From contig NC_081844.1 of the NCBI RefSeq assembly GCF_963259705.1, positions 106,790,671-106,854,670 of the forward strand: a stretch of 64,000 nt of DNA, in the 5' to 3' direction. A program made the translations under genes and the position numbers. The notes beneath the pieces are model-generated. The model was not told the origin of the DNA, ran no database searches, and was given only the letters and a program-made list of their open reading frames with translations. Below, piece after piece: positions 10,003-21,575 of the stretch. This stretch comes from Myotis daubentonii. Taxonomy: Eukaryota > Chordata > Mammalia > Chiroptera > Vespertilionidae. Numbering within the stretch: position 1 is the stretch's first letter; each line of letters starts with the position of its first letter.

Positions 10003-12084
10003 AGTGGTGATGGTGGTGGCGGTAAGCTTTTGTCCCAAGATAGACCAAGGAAACGTGTATCAGTCAGGATAGGCCAGGTTAAGCTGCAGTAACAAATTAA
10101 CCCCTCCAGAATTTCTTTACAACAGTTTTTGTTTTTTTACAACCAACCCCCCCCCCCCCCCCCCAATAAACTAGAAAAAGAGAAGCACGGTCTTCCTGGT
10201 GGAATTGCAAAGCTTTAGGATCTAAGTCCAGGAAGCCACCCTGGAGGGAGCCTGTCTAGGAATGGAGCTATCACGGCGGAAAGCGGAATGGAGGGAGGCA
10301 GAGTCCTGATGACATCATTGAGGCCCTGGATCCAGCCATGCCGACATCCCACTGTCTGAGCCAATACAGTGCCCTATATTTTTTCTCCTTTCTTCCTTTT
10401 TCTAGATTGCTGTTGCTTGAAACCAAAATAAGTCTAATATATAAGCCCAAACTCTTATTTCTCCTTGTAACCGGCTCAAAACTCACCTCCTCCAAGTCGC
10501 CTTCCCAGGCGAACGCTCCCTCTCTCTGGTTCACTTATTTTTTTCATTGCTCCCTTGGGATTTATGACTTGTATTTGGATGGCATAATTTTGTGCTTATT
10601 CGTATATTTTCATTTTTTTTTCAAATAGCTCTTTTTTAATCTCCTTAACCAGATTCTTTTCAAGTCAAGTAAAAAACAAAGATATTTATTGAGCTCTTCT
10701 GACTGAACAACATTGTGCTGGGTGCTGGGTGGAGTGAGAGTAAGTCATTTTAAAATAACAACAGAAGCTTTGAATTGGGTCAGAGGGGAAATCACATTAG
10801 GGAGGCCGTTCAGGCTGGAAATGTCCCGGACAGGGTCACCGGTGACCAGGCTTTTGTCTGCGGTGTTGCCACAGGGTCTCAGGGCTGGTGTGAAGGTCAC
10901 CTTTAGCGATTTGGAGAAGGACCCTGTAAGCAAGCAGGGGGGCGGGGTGGGGGGGGCATGAAGCAAGCGGCCTACCCCTTGCACATGCTGCTTCCCAGTT
11001 TGCCTCCGAGGCGCCCGGTCCCCAGCCTTTCGAAGCCGCCTCAACGGCAGACGGAGGCAACCGTTCCACGTTCCATGCCGGCCGGGGAGGGTCGGGGAGG
11101 AGGAGAGTTCCTCTGAGCCCTCTGGCTGAGTCAGCATTACGTCACCTGCTCTGACCTGGAGCCCAGAGGCCTGTCTCCAGTCTTGCTGTCTTGACCAAGC
11201 CTTGACGAGCTCTACCTGAACCCCTTGCCTGAGGGCGGATTCTTTCTGGGGGCGGGGTCCCACCTTGACCCGAGTCTTTGCAGGTGCAGGGCCCTGTCCC
11301 TGAGCCCTGGGCTGGTCTCTCTTGCCGGCCTCCACACGTCCTGCCCTGCCCTGCCCTTCACTTATTTCTGTCTGCCTGGCTCTCCCTGATCCGCCTGCCA
11401 CTTTCCTGTCGGGCTGTCTGGGCTCTGGCTGGTCCCCATGAGCTCACTGCATCCAGACAGACCTGGCGAGGACGGGTTCTGGGGGCAGGACGCGCCCTCT
11501 GCCAGATCTCCTCCGTCTCCCCGAGAGCCATCTGCTTCTCCCCTGAGAACTGGGGTGCAGGGAGAGGAAAGGACAGCCCCCACAGCACTGGGGAGTGTCT
11601 GCAGTTTTATCCAGAAATATCGGGGAAGCATTTTGCGATGTTCAGATGGGAGGCAGCAAATAAATATTATCATGGCAGCTTCGAAGGACTTTCCCTTCTG
11701 GCTTTGGAGGGACCGGGAGGGAAAAGTTTGGAATCCTTTCTGCCGGGCTCCTGGTCCGGGCTTGACAAAAGCCCTTTCAGGATGGAAATAGCTCTGCAGC
11801 TGAGCTCGCCGCCCATCTCCAGTGGAGCAGCACTTTCTCTTTGTCTGCAAACTGCTGCGCTGGTGTTTGCCGAGGGGGCTCCTGCCTGCTCACTGTGTAC
11901 TCTCGGCCTGCAGAAGGCGCCTCCCAGCGGGCCTCCCTGTTGTTTATCTTGTCTTCAGATGACTCATTGCTTCTTGTGACTTATTGACAGGCCCGCTGCG
12001 GCCCTGCAGAGAATCCACAGGCTGTGGGTGGCCGCCCGGATTCCTTGGAGGAATGCCTGTCCCGTGGAGGAGAGAGATGGGCTT
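10003..12084. other. Intergenic; poly-C run, L2-like remnants
   Basis: A C18 run occupies 10147-10164. 10430-10620 resembles a plus-strand L2 remnant and 10680-10760 a minus-strand one. From 10760 to 12084 the sequence is unique; a conserved-looking AT-richer patch lies at 11600-11720. No exon supported. Confidence 0.45.
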
Positions 12085-13379
12085 GGCCCCCGCCCCTGGG
12101 TTGTGACCTGGGGGAGTTACCTCACCTCTGGGAGCCCGTTGCGTTGTCTGTAAGAGAGGGATCACGATTTCCACCTTTCTGGGGCACTGGGCAACGCTCT
12201 CCGTTCACAAACTGGCCTCGATGTGGCTGTCCAGGGAAGATCTCCGAGCTCGGGGCTGCCTGCAAGGCGGTTGTCGTGGGGTCACTGGCCCTGGATGGGT
12301 TATTGTCCTGTGTGCGCCACCCGATACACCCGTCGCATACCGTCCGCCCTCAGTCTTCCTTCCGCGGCCCCACTTTTGGTTCCCAGCTGTGGAGGGAGGT
12401 CCGAGGTGGCGTTTTCTCCCAGGCGTGCGCCCAAGGCCAGTGCAGCCTGCAGGGCTAATCCACGGGGCAGAGCTGCCCTTCGCTTTGTCTGTTGGCTGCT
12501 CATGCTGTTTCTTTTTGTTTTGTCAGAGGCTCTCCTCACATGGCTCTCCAGAATAGCAATGGTTTCTTCCCGCTTCCCTTGCAGCTAGGGGTCCCCATGG
12601 GACTCAGTTCGGGCCAATGAGATGAAAGCAGAGGTGGTGTAGCTTTGGGGAGACATCCTGAAAGGACAGCTGGCATGCAGCCTTTTCCATCTTTGTCCCT
12701 ACTGGTTGGAATGTGGGTTGGATGGCTGGAGCTGGAGCAGCCACATGGCACCTTAAGGGAACCTTGGGACTGGAGGCCGAGTACGGTGCAGCAGCGAGAA
12801 AAGGAGCCCAAGGCTTGGAGAGCTTCATGGAGCAACCCTGAGTTGCCTGTCTCCAGACTCTCACCTGAAATGGAAATACTTTTCTGTCTTAACGCAGGGA
12901 TTTTATTTGGGGTTTCTGTTTTTCTGCCAAATCTCATTCTGACAGAACCGAGAGCTGCCCCACACCATTTTGCCACCGACGCCTACTCCCCAGAGACAGC
13001 CACTTGCTTCCCTCGAGCTGCTTCTCCTAGGATTTGCCTCCAGGTGACTGCATCACACCCCTCTCTGCGTTTTTCTTCTCTATTCGATTCCGACGTTATC
13101 TGTTGACTTCCTACAGAATAGTAGGGTTTGCTCTCCGTGCTCATTCCCCCAACGCCCCGCCACGTCAGCCCCGCCCTCCTGCTCCTCCTGCCAGTACAGA
13201 CCTCTGGCTGACCGCCTACGTAGTGTGTCGATCCATTATTACACCGGGGAGTTATCTTCACGCCGAGCTACGCCCGCAGTATGTGGGGTGCCTGAGGATT
13301 ACGTCTTCTTTTCTAATATAACATCTTACGTTCCACGGGGTTCACAAGGCCTCTTTGGGGGCTTGTTTGGTTTCCGGTG
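12085..13379. other. Intergenic; MIR remnant then unique sequence
   Basis: 12085-12190 resembles a plus-strand MIR (TTGTGACCTGGGGGAGTTAC, then TCTGTAAGAGAGGGATCA). From 12190 to 13379 no repeat or gene is recognised with confidence. Confidence 0.45.
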
Positions 13380-13679
13380 GCATTCAGTACTTTATTGAGG
13401 AATACATTACAGGTAGCGGAACGCAGCTGTCTTGAGTGCCCAGCCTCATGACGTTTACATGTGACATACCCGTGACACCAGGACCTGTCTGTCACCTGGA
13501 GACCTCCCTGGGGTCCCTGTCGGTTAACACCTGCCTCTCCCTGCCGCTCCCCTCCCCCCACCGAGATCACCACTGCTTTGCATTCTAGATTAGTCTCTCC
13601 TGTTTTTGAATCTCGTGTAAATAGACTCACAACACATGTATTTTTTTTTTTTTTCTGGCTTCTAACCCTCATCATGTTT

Positions 13680-13844
13680 GTTTGTTTTTTTGAAAAAATA
13701 TGTTTTTATTGATTTTTAGAGAGAGAGGAAGGGAGAGGGAAAGAGAGAAACATCAATGGACTGCCTCCTGCACACTCCCTACTGGGGATGGAGCCCCAGG
13801 CATGTGCCCCAACCGGGAATCGAACCGACAACCTTTGGGTGCGG
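13680..13844 (-). repeat. Ves SINE, head-truncated, with 12-bp duplication
   Basis: Tail and body are present but the tRNA head is cut after GAACCGACAACCTTTGGGTG. CTCATCATGTTT is duplicated at 13668-13679 and 13845-13856, so truncation happened at insertion. Confidence 0.92.
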
Positions 13845-14352
13845 CTCATCATGTTTTTAAGATGTACCCACGTGGTCATGAGTTGTTCAGTCCTTTTTAA
13901 TGCAGAGCCCTGGTCTGTGGGTGGAAATATCCCACTTGGGTCACCCATCCCGACGGGATGGGCATCTGGGCTGGCTCCGGTTCGGGGCTACGGCGCGTGA
14001 AGCTGCCCCGCCTCCTCTGCACTGGTACTTCTGAGTCTGTATGTGCGCATATCTGGACATATGCCAGGGAGTAGGTTTGCGGGGCCATAGGACGGGTTAA
14101 CGTCTTCACTTTATTAAGAAACGGCCAAAAAGTGTTCCAAAGCAGCGGTGGGTGGCGGTTGTGTCCCCGCTGGCAGCATACCTGAGGTCCAGTTGGGTCA
14201 CTGCCTCGCCTGCACGTGGGATGGCCTCTCGCTCTCCATCTGGTCCACTCTGCGGGCGGGGAGTGACTATCACTGCAGTCTTAGCACACTTTCCTGGTGA
14301 CTCACGAGGACGAGGCCTTTTCCATGTGCTCACTGGCTATTGGCACATCTTA

Positions 14353-14560
14353 TTTTTTAAAATATATTTCTATTGATTTCGGAGAGGAAGGTTGAAGGAG
14401 AGAGAGATACAAACATCCATGATGACAGAGAATCATTGACCTGCACACCCCACACCGGGGATCGAGCCTGCAGCCCGGGCATGTGCCCTGACCGGGAATT
14501 GAACCCTGACCTCCTGGTTCCCAGGTTGGCGCTCAACCACTGAGCCCGCCGGCCGGGCTG
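14353..14560 (-). repeat. Ves SINE (minus)
   Basis: Standard minus-strand copy, with ATTTCTATTGATTTCGGAGA at the left and CCACTGAGCCCGCCGGCCGG at the right. Confidence 0.94.
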
Positions 14561-14617
14561 CACGCCTTGTTGTGTGAATAAAATGCCCATTCAAGTCCCT
14601 GCTCACTTTCAGTTTGT

Positions 14618-14927
14618 TTGGTTTCCTATCACGGAGCATCACTCCCGGCCCCCCGCGCCGGCCCTCTGACACGAAGCGATCCCCTGTCGTCTTCTCTGTC
14701 CCCTGCTCCCGCGGGCTGCCTGCTCAGCTGTCACCCTGACGCCGCTCCCGCCATCCCGGGAAGTCCCTCCCTCTCTCCTGCGCTGGGTCTCTGCCTCCTG
14801 GACCAGGGCATGTCTTTGTTCTCAGCTACCCCCTCATTCTGGCGGAGCACAGCGCTCAGGAGCTTCCTGCGAAAGGATATTTGGGAAGGAAATTTTTTGA
14901 GACCTTGCATGTTTAGGAAATATCTGG
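14618..14927. other. Intergenic unique sequence
   Basis: Nothing recognised between the L1M remnant and the next SINE. Confidence 0.5.
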
Positions 14928-15165
14928 CCTTAGCCGGTTTGGCTCAGTGGATAGAGCATTAGCCCGTGGACTGAAGGGTCCGAGTTCGAATCCGGTCAAG
15001 GGCAAGTACCTCAGTTGCAGGCTCCATCCCTGGCCCCAGTCAGGGCAGGTGTGGGAGGCAACCAGTCGATGTGTCTCTCTCACATCGATGTTCCTCTCTC
15101 TCTCCCTCCCCCTCCCTTCCACTTTCTCTAATAAGTCAATGGGAAACTGTCCTTGGGGGAGGATT
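14928..15165 (+). repeat. Ves SINE (plus)
   Basis: TTAGCCGGTTTGGCTCAGTG head, the CACATCGATGTT body and a GGGAAACTGTCCTTGG end. Imperfect flanking repeats, GGAAATATCTGGC and GGAACATCTGGGC, look like its target-site duplication. Confidence 0.93.
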
Positions 15166-17664
15166 TAAAAGAAAGGGAACATCTGGGCTGTGCCCGTGTG
15201 TGGACGGCCTGCCTGGTGGAGAGCCCCTTCCCCTGGAGCCCCAGGCACCGCTCTCTCCCGCTCCCACAGTGGCTGGGAGAAGTTCAAGGCCAAAGTGATT
15301 CTTGGTTCTTTTCTGTGACTTTTCCCCCTCTTTGGAAGCGTCCGGGATTTTCCTCTTGTTCCCTAGGAGTTTCGAAATTTCACAAGAATGCATCTTGTTG
15401 GGGGTGTTTCCCCCACTGTCCTGGGTCCTGGTTCAGGCTTTTTCAGCCTGAAAACTCTCGTTCTTCAGTTCCAGCTCCTTAGGCCCCCCCCCCCCCCCGC
15501 CCCGCCCCCTGTTTTCTCTGTTGCCTTGTGCTGGAACGCCTGCTGGTCAGATGTTAAATCTCCTGGACCGGTCCTCATTCGCCTCTTTTCTCTTCCATCA
15601 TCCAGCTCTTCCCGCGGGATTTTCTCACATTGATCTCCCAGTTGTTTCACTGAATTTTTCATTTTTCTCTCTTATCTCTTAATTCCCTGAAACTCTTGAG
15701 GTTTTTCTGAATGTTCTTCTCTATATCCCCCTTAGCAACGGAAGGGCCCTGAGTGGCCTAGATGCATCCGTGAGAGAAGGCAGGAGGCCCACCGGGGACC
15801 ACTCTGGCCAAGTATGTGAGTGGCTGGTTGGGTGGAAGGCAATAGGGAGTGGTGGGGACTGTGGCGAATGGGGATGTGGGCTCAGGGCTGGTAGATGTTT
15901 TCACACTTGAAGAGAAGCTGGTTTTTGTGGCTTGTACATACTGGCTTTTTAAAAAACGTCAACATCTGAGTCAAACAAAACGCACAGGCAAGATTTGACC
16001 TGGGAGCCATCATTCTCTGAACCTCCAGGGGGGCTTCTAGTTGGCCAATCCCTGTTACATTCATTCCCTCACTTGCTTCTCACAACAACCCTGGGCAAGC
16101 GCTGGGAGATTTGTACACAGGCCAGCAGGGCTGACACGCCCCCGAGAGAGGTCACAGTTCCTGGGCCATGCTGAGCTGACCTCTTCCTCCCATCGCCCCC
16201 TTTTCTAGAAAGGGGACTCTCCACGCAGTGCATGTCGGGGAGGAGGTGGGACCCCGGCGTGACCCCAAAGCTTGGTGGGTGACCGGGGAGGGGCGGGCAG
16301 AGCTGCCATGAGGTGACTTCTCTCCTTGCTCCTATTTCTCCTCCTCATCATGCTTGTTCTCCACTGAAGATTTCAAAATGATGCTTTAACAGTCGGGGTC
16401 ACCGGACCGTGGCTGCTGGAGGGGACGAGTTGTGCCAACTCCGGGGAGGGGAGCCTCCTCCGGCCTCCCTTCCCTCTGGTCCCCAAGCATCTCTGGGGTG
16501 GAAGGAGCAGGGGAGCCCTGCGGCCTGCTCCCGGCCTGGCCCTGCTGGGCGAATGTGAGCCCGTCTGGGAGGGGTTTCTACCCACCTCCTGCGTCAGTGC
16601 GCACTCCATCTGCAGAGCCTAAGGGAGCCCTGCCCCGCAGCCTGGCAGGCCCAGAAGGGGCTCTTGGTTTCCATGTGTTATTCTTGGTCTGGGAACCCCA
16701 GCGAGCGCTCGGGCTGTTTGCAGACTCGCCCCACTTCCGCTGAGAAGGCATTTGGACCCCATCCTGGGGCCAGACTTCGTGCCTCTGTGCCTTCCATCCT
16801 GGCGCTCTTTAAAAATACATTTCTCTTCCTTTTAGCTGAGTCATTCCCCTCCTCCTCCGGCTCCCCTCTGGACTCTCCCGGAGCCGGAGCCGGAGCCGGA
16901 AGGAGCCCTGTCCCGAGCGCTTGGCTCCCCCAGGCCAGCTCTTTCCAAATGTCAGGCTCCGAGGCGCTGGCAGCCGAGTGGCTCTGGCCGCGTCCCCTCC
17001 TGCCCGGCTCCTGGGCCTGTGCTCCTTCCTCACGAAGGAGGCTGGGGACCGGCTGCTCTTGGGCGCCTCGCCCTGAGGTGTGCGGAGCCTGGAGGAGGGC
17101 CCGGCGCCCCCCTCCCCATCGCTGCCCGGCCCGCTGGCCACCGGAGCTCCTGTTGGAACTCATGCCTGGCAAGAGCCAGGGCATCGGGGAGCCGCACAGG
17201 GGCCCCTCCCAGCTCGCGAGGGTCCCCACCTGGCCCTCCGCCCTGGCTGTCGGACCTCTCACGGGCCTGGGAAAGGATGCGCAGCTGGTCCCCGAGCGCT
17301 TGGCGCTCGGGGAGGCCGTGCAGAACGGCCGGGAGGAAGGATGCCCGCGGTGTAGGTGGCATGTGGGCCTCAGAGACTTCCTACACGTTGTGTCACTCTC
17401 GTGGCTCCAGTCATTTGATCCTCCGCGCCCTGGGGGTGGGGGGCCGGGGGTGGGGTGGGGGGGGGCAGGCTAGCTGTGCGCGTCTTGATTCTATAGCTGA
17501 GGAAACAGTTTGGAAAACTTAACTAATTTGCCAAGGTCTCAGGGCCAGCCCTGATTTATCTTTTTCAGTCATTATTTAAAGAAGAGAGAGAGAGAGGCAA
17601 GATAAGTGTCTGGGTTGGTCTATACCTCCTGACTCCAAAGCGGCAGCCTTCCCAGTGATTTTAA
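15166..17664. other. Intergenic, GC-rich unique sequence
   Basis: Includes a C15 run (15484-15498), a MIR-like patch (about 16040-16130) and a short (CCGGAG)n repeat at 16877-16899. Long GC-driven open frames occur at 16664-17473 on both strands; none looks coding. Confidence 0.5.
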
Positions 17665-17788
17665 AATATATATTTCTTTATTGTTAATAATTTTGGGTGG
17701 AGCCCAGAGCCCAGGCATGTGCCCTGACCGGGAATCAAATCAGTGACCTCCTGGTTCATAGCTCAACCACTGAGCCACACCAGCCAGA
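17665..17788 (-). repeat. Ves SINE, internally deleted, with target-site duplication
   Basis: TTTCTTTATTG tail and CATGTGCCCTGACCGGGAAT head survive but most of the body is missing. CCTTCCCAGTG-type flanks at 17647 and 17789 mark the duplication. Confidence 0.88.
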
Positions 17789-18015
17789 CCTTCCCAGTGG
17801 TTTTTAATGTTGACGCCCACTCACCGATTCCAGGACATGCCCGTGCCTCCCGCCCCATTCTCTTTAGGGAGGACTTTTCTGTGAGTGTTCTTGGGGAGCG
17901 AGGAAAACCCAGCGCTTGTGCAAGCAGCAACGCCGGACCCCCGCCCAAGGCTGGTACTGCTCCTCTCCGCCCACGAGAAGTAATTTCACACAAAACCCGT
18001 TCTCGGGCCAAGGCG

Positions 18016-18050
18016 CCCCCCCCCCCCCCCCCGCCCCCCCCCCCCCCCCC
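18016..18050. repeat. Poly-C tract (35 nt, one G interruption)
   Basis: Cytosines throughout except G at 18033. Confidence 0.95.
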
Positions 18051-18726
18051 ACCCAGCAGGGGCTTTCTTTCTGGTTGACTTCAGAACAAATTCAGCTTTC
18101 TGTCTCCAGACTTTGGTGTGCGTGGCTCCAGCTTCCTTCGGAAACTTGCTTAGATGCCGGCCTGTCGGAAGCCCTCTGTACCGCCCCCCACCCCCACCCC
18201 AGCCTGCCCCTTCCCGGTGGATGGAGCGGGGGAAGGGCTGGGGGGGAGGCAGCTGCAGTTTCGAATGCGGTGTGTTTCACCCTTGTCTCACGCCTGGGGT
18301 GCCAGATGCTGAGGAAGATGGGGCAGAGCGTGCCCATCCCGGGCGTGTTAACATGCCCTGGAGCCTCGGTTTCTGTGTGTGAAGTGGGGCCCAGACATAA
18401 GATCTGCAAAGCCCAGCAGCACCTGGGGCACGCGATGGCCCTGTCATGGTGCGGATGGTGACGGGGTGATGTCAGGGGAGCTGGCTTTTAAGATGGGGCC
18501 TGGCCACCGGTGGGCTCGGAGCAGAGAGCCGCGCTGCGGGTCACAGAGCCAGCGGCTCCCCATGCTTCCCTCCTGGCACAGAGCAGGGCCTGGGAAAGGT
18601 GGCCCGTGCGCATGGAAAGTGGGGGGACGCTCGCTTCCCTCGCTCTCCCTTGTCTGCGTCTTTGCAGAGGACGGCGAGCCTCCGTTTTCCTCTCTGTCCT
18701 GAGGCAGAACTCCTCGGAGGCCGGTG

Positions 18727-18736
18727 CTATAAATAG
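18727..18736 (+). promoter_or_regulatory. Perfect MEF2 consensus
   Basis: CTATAAATAG matches YTAWWWWTAR exactly and is followed by an AT-rich patch (18740-18815). It could also be read as a TATA-like box. Confidence 0.35.
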
Positions 18737-18834
18737 GAGAGTATAATTATTCTTTCTCGAGGCCTCGTGTAAAATAGGAGCAATACGGATTGTTTAAATT
18801 AAAAATAAACCGAGTACAGCGAATCTAGGCCTGT

Positions 18835-19040
18835 GGTGAGAAGGATGTGGGCTTAGAGTCGCCGATCTGGGTTTGAGTTCAGACCCCGCACTCGCTAGGC
18901 ACACGGTTTGGGGACAAGTCCCTCTACCTTCCCATACCTCGGTTTCTTCATCTGTAAAAGGGGATCATACCTGCGGCCTGAGGGACATAGGATGAGATCG
19001 TGTATGCAAAAGGCTTTGCGCGGAGTCGGCGAACCAGTCT
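18835..19040 (+). repeat. MIR SINE (plus)
   Basis: Near full-length: GATGTGGGCTTAGAGTC, TCTGGGTTTGAGTTC, then CCTCGGTTTCTTCATCTGTA and GGGGATCATACCTGC. Confidence 0.85.
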
Positions 19041-19419
19041 AAATAGGCCAGGAAGTGGGGGGGGGGGGGGGCGGAGGCGGCGAGCTTCCCTGCCTGGGCC
19101 AGTGGCCTCTGCGCAGACTCAGTCTGAAAGAACAGGTGGCCAGGCCCCCGAGGAGATGCAAAGGTGAGACCAGAGAGAGCATGGGGACCCCCTACTGGCC
19201 ACGGGCCGGCTGCATGACACTCGGTCTCCTCTGGGTCTGGGTGACCCAGGTGGGGTTTTGGACAGGGTCCCTCTCACGGAAGGAGGGGGTCTCCTTCACC
19301 CGGCTTCCCTCCCCGTAAACCGAGTGTCCGGCATTTTCAAGGGACTCCGAGGCCCACTTGTTCGCAGCTCTCCCCTTCGCACGGGCCGCCCAAAGCCCTC
19401 GCAGACAATGCCACTGCAC
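19041..19419. other. Sequence between MIR and STC2 3' flank; G15 run
   Basis: A 15-nt G run lies at 19057-19071. Otherwise unique sequence without a recognised feature. Confidence 0.5.
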
Positions 19420-19431
19420 GAGTGGAAGCCA

Positions 19432-19450
19432 TTTATTTGAACCCTTTATT
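19432..19450 (-). promoter_or_regulatory. Candidate distal STC2 poly(A) signal (paired AATAAA)
   Basis: Two minus-strand AATAAA hexamers (19450-19445 and 19437-19432) lie 13 nt apart, followed by a minus-strand GT-rich stretch at about 19430-19405. The arrangement is that of a canonical cleavage and polyadenylation site, but the match alone is weak evidence. Confidence 0.4.
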
Positions 19451-19459
19451 GCTGCTCCG

Positions 19460-20420
19460 AGGAAATCATGCCCTGTGACCGTGTCCGGGCCCTGCTGCCC
19501 GAATCCAGACCCGACACAGACCTGGGGACGTAGCGGGGCCGTGGTGCCGGTTCTGCGGCTCTTCCTCGGGAGACGGGCCGGGAGCACCGTTTGCCCGGTT
19601 GTGCCGGCGGAGCCTCCATGGTGGCCTTCGCAGGTCTCTGTGCCGGGAGGCCGGCTGCCGGGCCGGGCCGGGCCGGGCCGGGGGCTATTTCTTTAGCGCC
19701 GGGTGCCAGCCCTCCCGGCGACTCGGTCGTCCATCTGCTTTCAGAACAGGGCCCTTGGTCGATACCAAGGAGAGGTGTTCAGCTCATCCCGTCAGGGTGC
19801 CGCGCTCAAAATAAACTCGCATCTTTATTTGGAAATCACATCCTTCCTCTGCGGGGGCTCGGAGAAGGCTCGTCGGACGTCCGGAGCCTGGGCCCCGGCG
19901 CCGGCTCTATTTTTAATGACGGCTTTGCTGACGGTTTGCCGGCGCTCACGGGAATTCGGACTTCCGTCGGTTTGGAGCAGAGGAACCTTCGCCATAGAGG
20001 CTATCAGCGGCCTCCAAGCCCGAGAACCAGAGTGAGGCTGGCCGCCCGGCCGGGGAGCGGGGAGACGCCAGCGGCAGGAAGAACGGGCAGCAGAGATCCG
20101 TGCAGGGGTCGAGAGGAACACAGTGAGCGCTGTCACACCTTCGGGGCCACACGTACACACGACAGACGTTCACCATAGAAGCCGCACGTGACACGTCGAC
20201 ACCGAGGGAGCGAGCCACGCAATGCCTCCGCTCGTCCAGCCCAGCGGCCGGCGGACACATGAACAGCTGACCCAGCAGCGAGGGAGGAGGCGCTGCCTCA
20301 GCTCCCGGTGACGTCAGCACAGTCAGCCTGCTGCCCGGCCCGCGGCATGAGCCGGCCACGGTTTACGCTCGGTTCCCATGGCAGAGCCTGACACACCGGT
20401 CCTCCCCCGCCCGCGGGCAG
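19460..20420. promoter_or_regulatory. CpG-rich block at the 3' end of STC2 with (GGGCC)n
   Basis: CpG is frequent throughout, unlike the flanks, and a GGCCG repeat at 19667-19685 is G-quadruplex-prone. It lies 2-3 kb downstream of the STC2 stop. It may be an orphan CpG island, an undetected promoter, or simply GC-rich 3' UTR. Confidence 0.45.
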
Positions 20421-20739
20421 AGCCGGATTAAGTGCGCCATCGCCTCTGCTTTCTGCAGCTCCAGCTCTTTCTCGGTGCTTCTCCAGCAATTCGCCCCCCT
20501 CCCCCCAACCAACACCCAGGACAGATCATAAAAGATTGGGGGGGTGGACCCTCCGGCACCGAGTCCCGGCAGCAATGGTCGGGGTAAAAAACGCGAGCTG
20601 TGCTCTGGGCCAGGGCGTTCCCTCCAGCCAGGCATTTTGGAGTGGGTCCATTTAGTTTGCTTATCTCTGGCCTGAGCTGCTTGCAGGGCGAGCTGGGAGC
20701 TGACAGAAACGGGAGATGCATGTTTTTTTGCCCGTTCAC

Positions 20740-20970
20740 TGGAACAGGGGTCCGCCAACCCCGGCCCACGAGCCGGATCCAGTCGGGCGCCTGTTGCCTG
20801 GTGTTGGCGTGGAGCCCGGCCTGCGATGCGTCGCCCGGGTATGTGTGCTTTCGTGCCACGTGGCAGAGCTGAGAGGCGGCGACAGAAACCCGCAGCCCCG
20901 CCAAGCTGAGATCAGGGTATTGCCTCTCGGGATCAGTACAGAAAAGGCGTGCGACCTGAACCCTGCCCCC
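20740..20970. mobile_element. Old hAT-Charlie-like fragment
   Basis: AACAGGGGTCCGCCAACCCC at the left, then CCCACGAGCCGGATCCAG, a GTGGCAGAGCTGAG segment and GTACAGAAAAGG near the right match the layout of old mammalian hAT MITEs of the GGGGTCGGCAAACTnnGGCC type. Strongly diverged. Confidence 0.6.
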
Positions 20971-21569
20971 TGCCTGCCAGCGGGGCGCCTCGTGGAGGCT
21001 GGCTGCTGAAGGGACAACCTTTCACTCTCGCCCGTCAGCGGAGGAAAGAAAAGGGCTCCGTCTGAAACACTGGAAGCAACTGCAGGAAATGGTTCCGATC
21101 CATTCCTCCGGGGAGTTTCGGTTCTGTCCCTCCTCCCGCCTGTCTTCGGTTCACGCTGCCTCCTTTCCTCGCGGCAGCGCGGCCAGTCCAGATCTGGAGA
21201 GCCCTGGCCCTCCAAATGCCTGGCCGCCCCTCCGTGTGTGTGAAAGGCCGGCGTTCCCCGATGGGAATTAGCGAGCGGCCTCGCTTCTCTCCCCCCTCGT
21301 CCATCCTCCAGCGTGGGGGGGGGGCCAGCTTCGCAGCGTGGCCTCCCAGCATCCAGGCTGGCGGGGGTCCCGGGGAGATGCCGAGATGCTGAGGGTGTCT
21401 TCTCCGTGTGGGGGTCGCCCTGAGTGGTTACGAGCCCCACCAGGCATTAAGATGTACGGTGACGTGGCTCTGGAGTTAAAAAAACACACACCAACCAGCC
21501 CCAATGCGCCGCTTGTCTGTTTTTCCTCTGAGCTGGTTTTAATGACCCAGTTGCTTGGTGTGAAAGCCA

Positions 21570-21575
21570 TTTATT
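21570..21575 (-). promoter_or_regulatory. Candidate proximal STC2 poly(A) signal
   Basis: Minus-strand AATAAA about 670 nt after the STC2 stop codon, in an AT-rich block. Use of this site would give a short 3' UTR isoform. Confidence 0.3.

Larger units (their letters stand above)
13380..14617 (-). repeat. LINE-1 (L1M) 3' fragment, split by two Ves SINEs
   Basis: Reads as the reverse complement of an old L1M ORF2 end and 3' UTR: TTTATTGAGGAATACATTAC at the left, AGATTAGTCTCTCCTG, a CAAAAAGTGTTCCAAAGC segment, then TTTTCCATGTGCTCACTGGC and, after the second SINE, CCCATTCAAGTCCCTGCTC. Ves SINEs at 13680-13844 and 14353-14560 interrupt it. Confidence 0.8.
17789..18834. other. Intergenic; interrupted poly-C tract, MEF2 motif
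   Basis: A C tract broken by a single G spans 18016-18050. 18330-18430 may be a MIR relic. No exon supported. Confidence 0.5.

Noticed and set aside
11278..11979. 233-codon plus-strand frame
   Set aside because: Starts at a non-ATG codon, has low-complexity Ser/Pro/Leu content and no family resemblance.
16664..17473. 269-codon plus-strand and overlapping minus-strand frames
   Set aside because: Both strands and several frames are open at once in GC-rich sequence, the sign of composition rather than coding.
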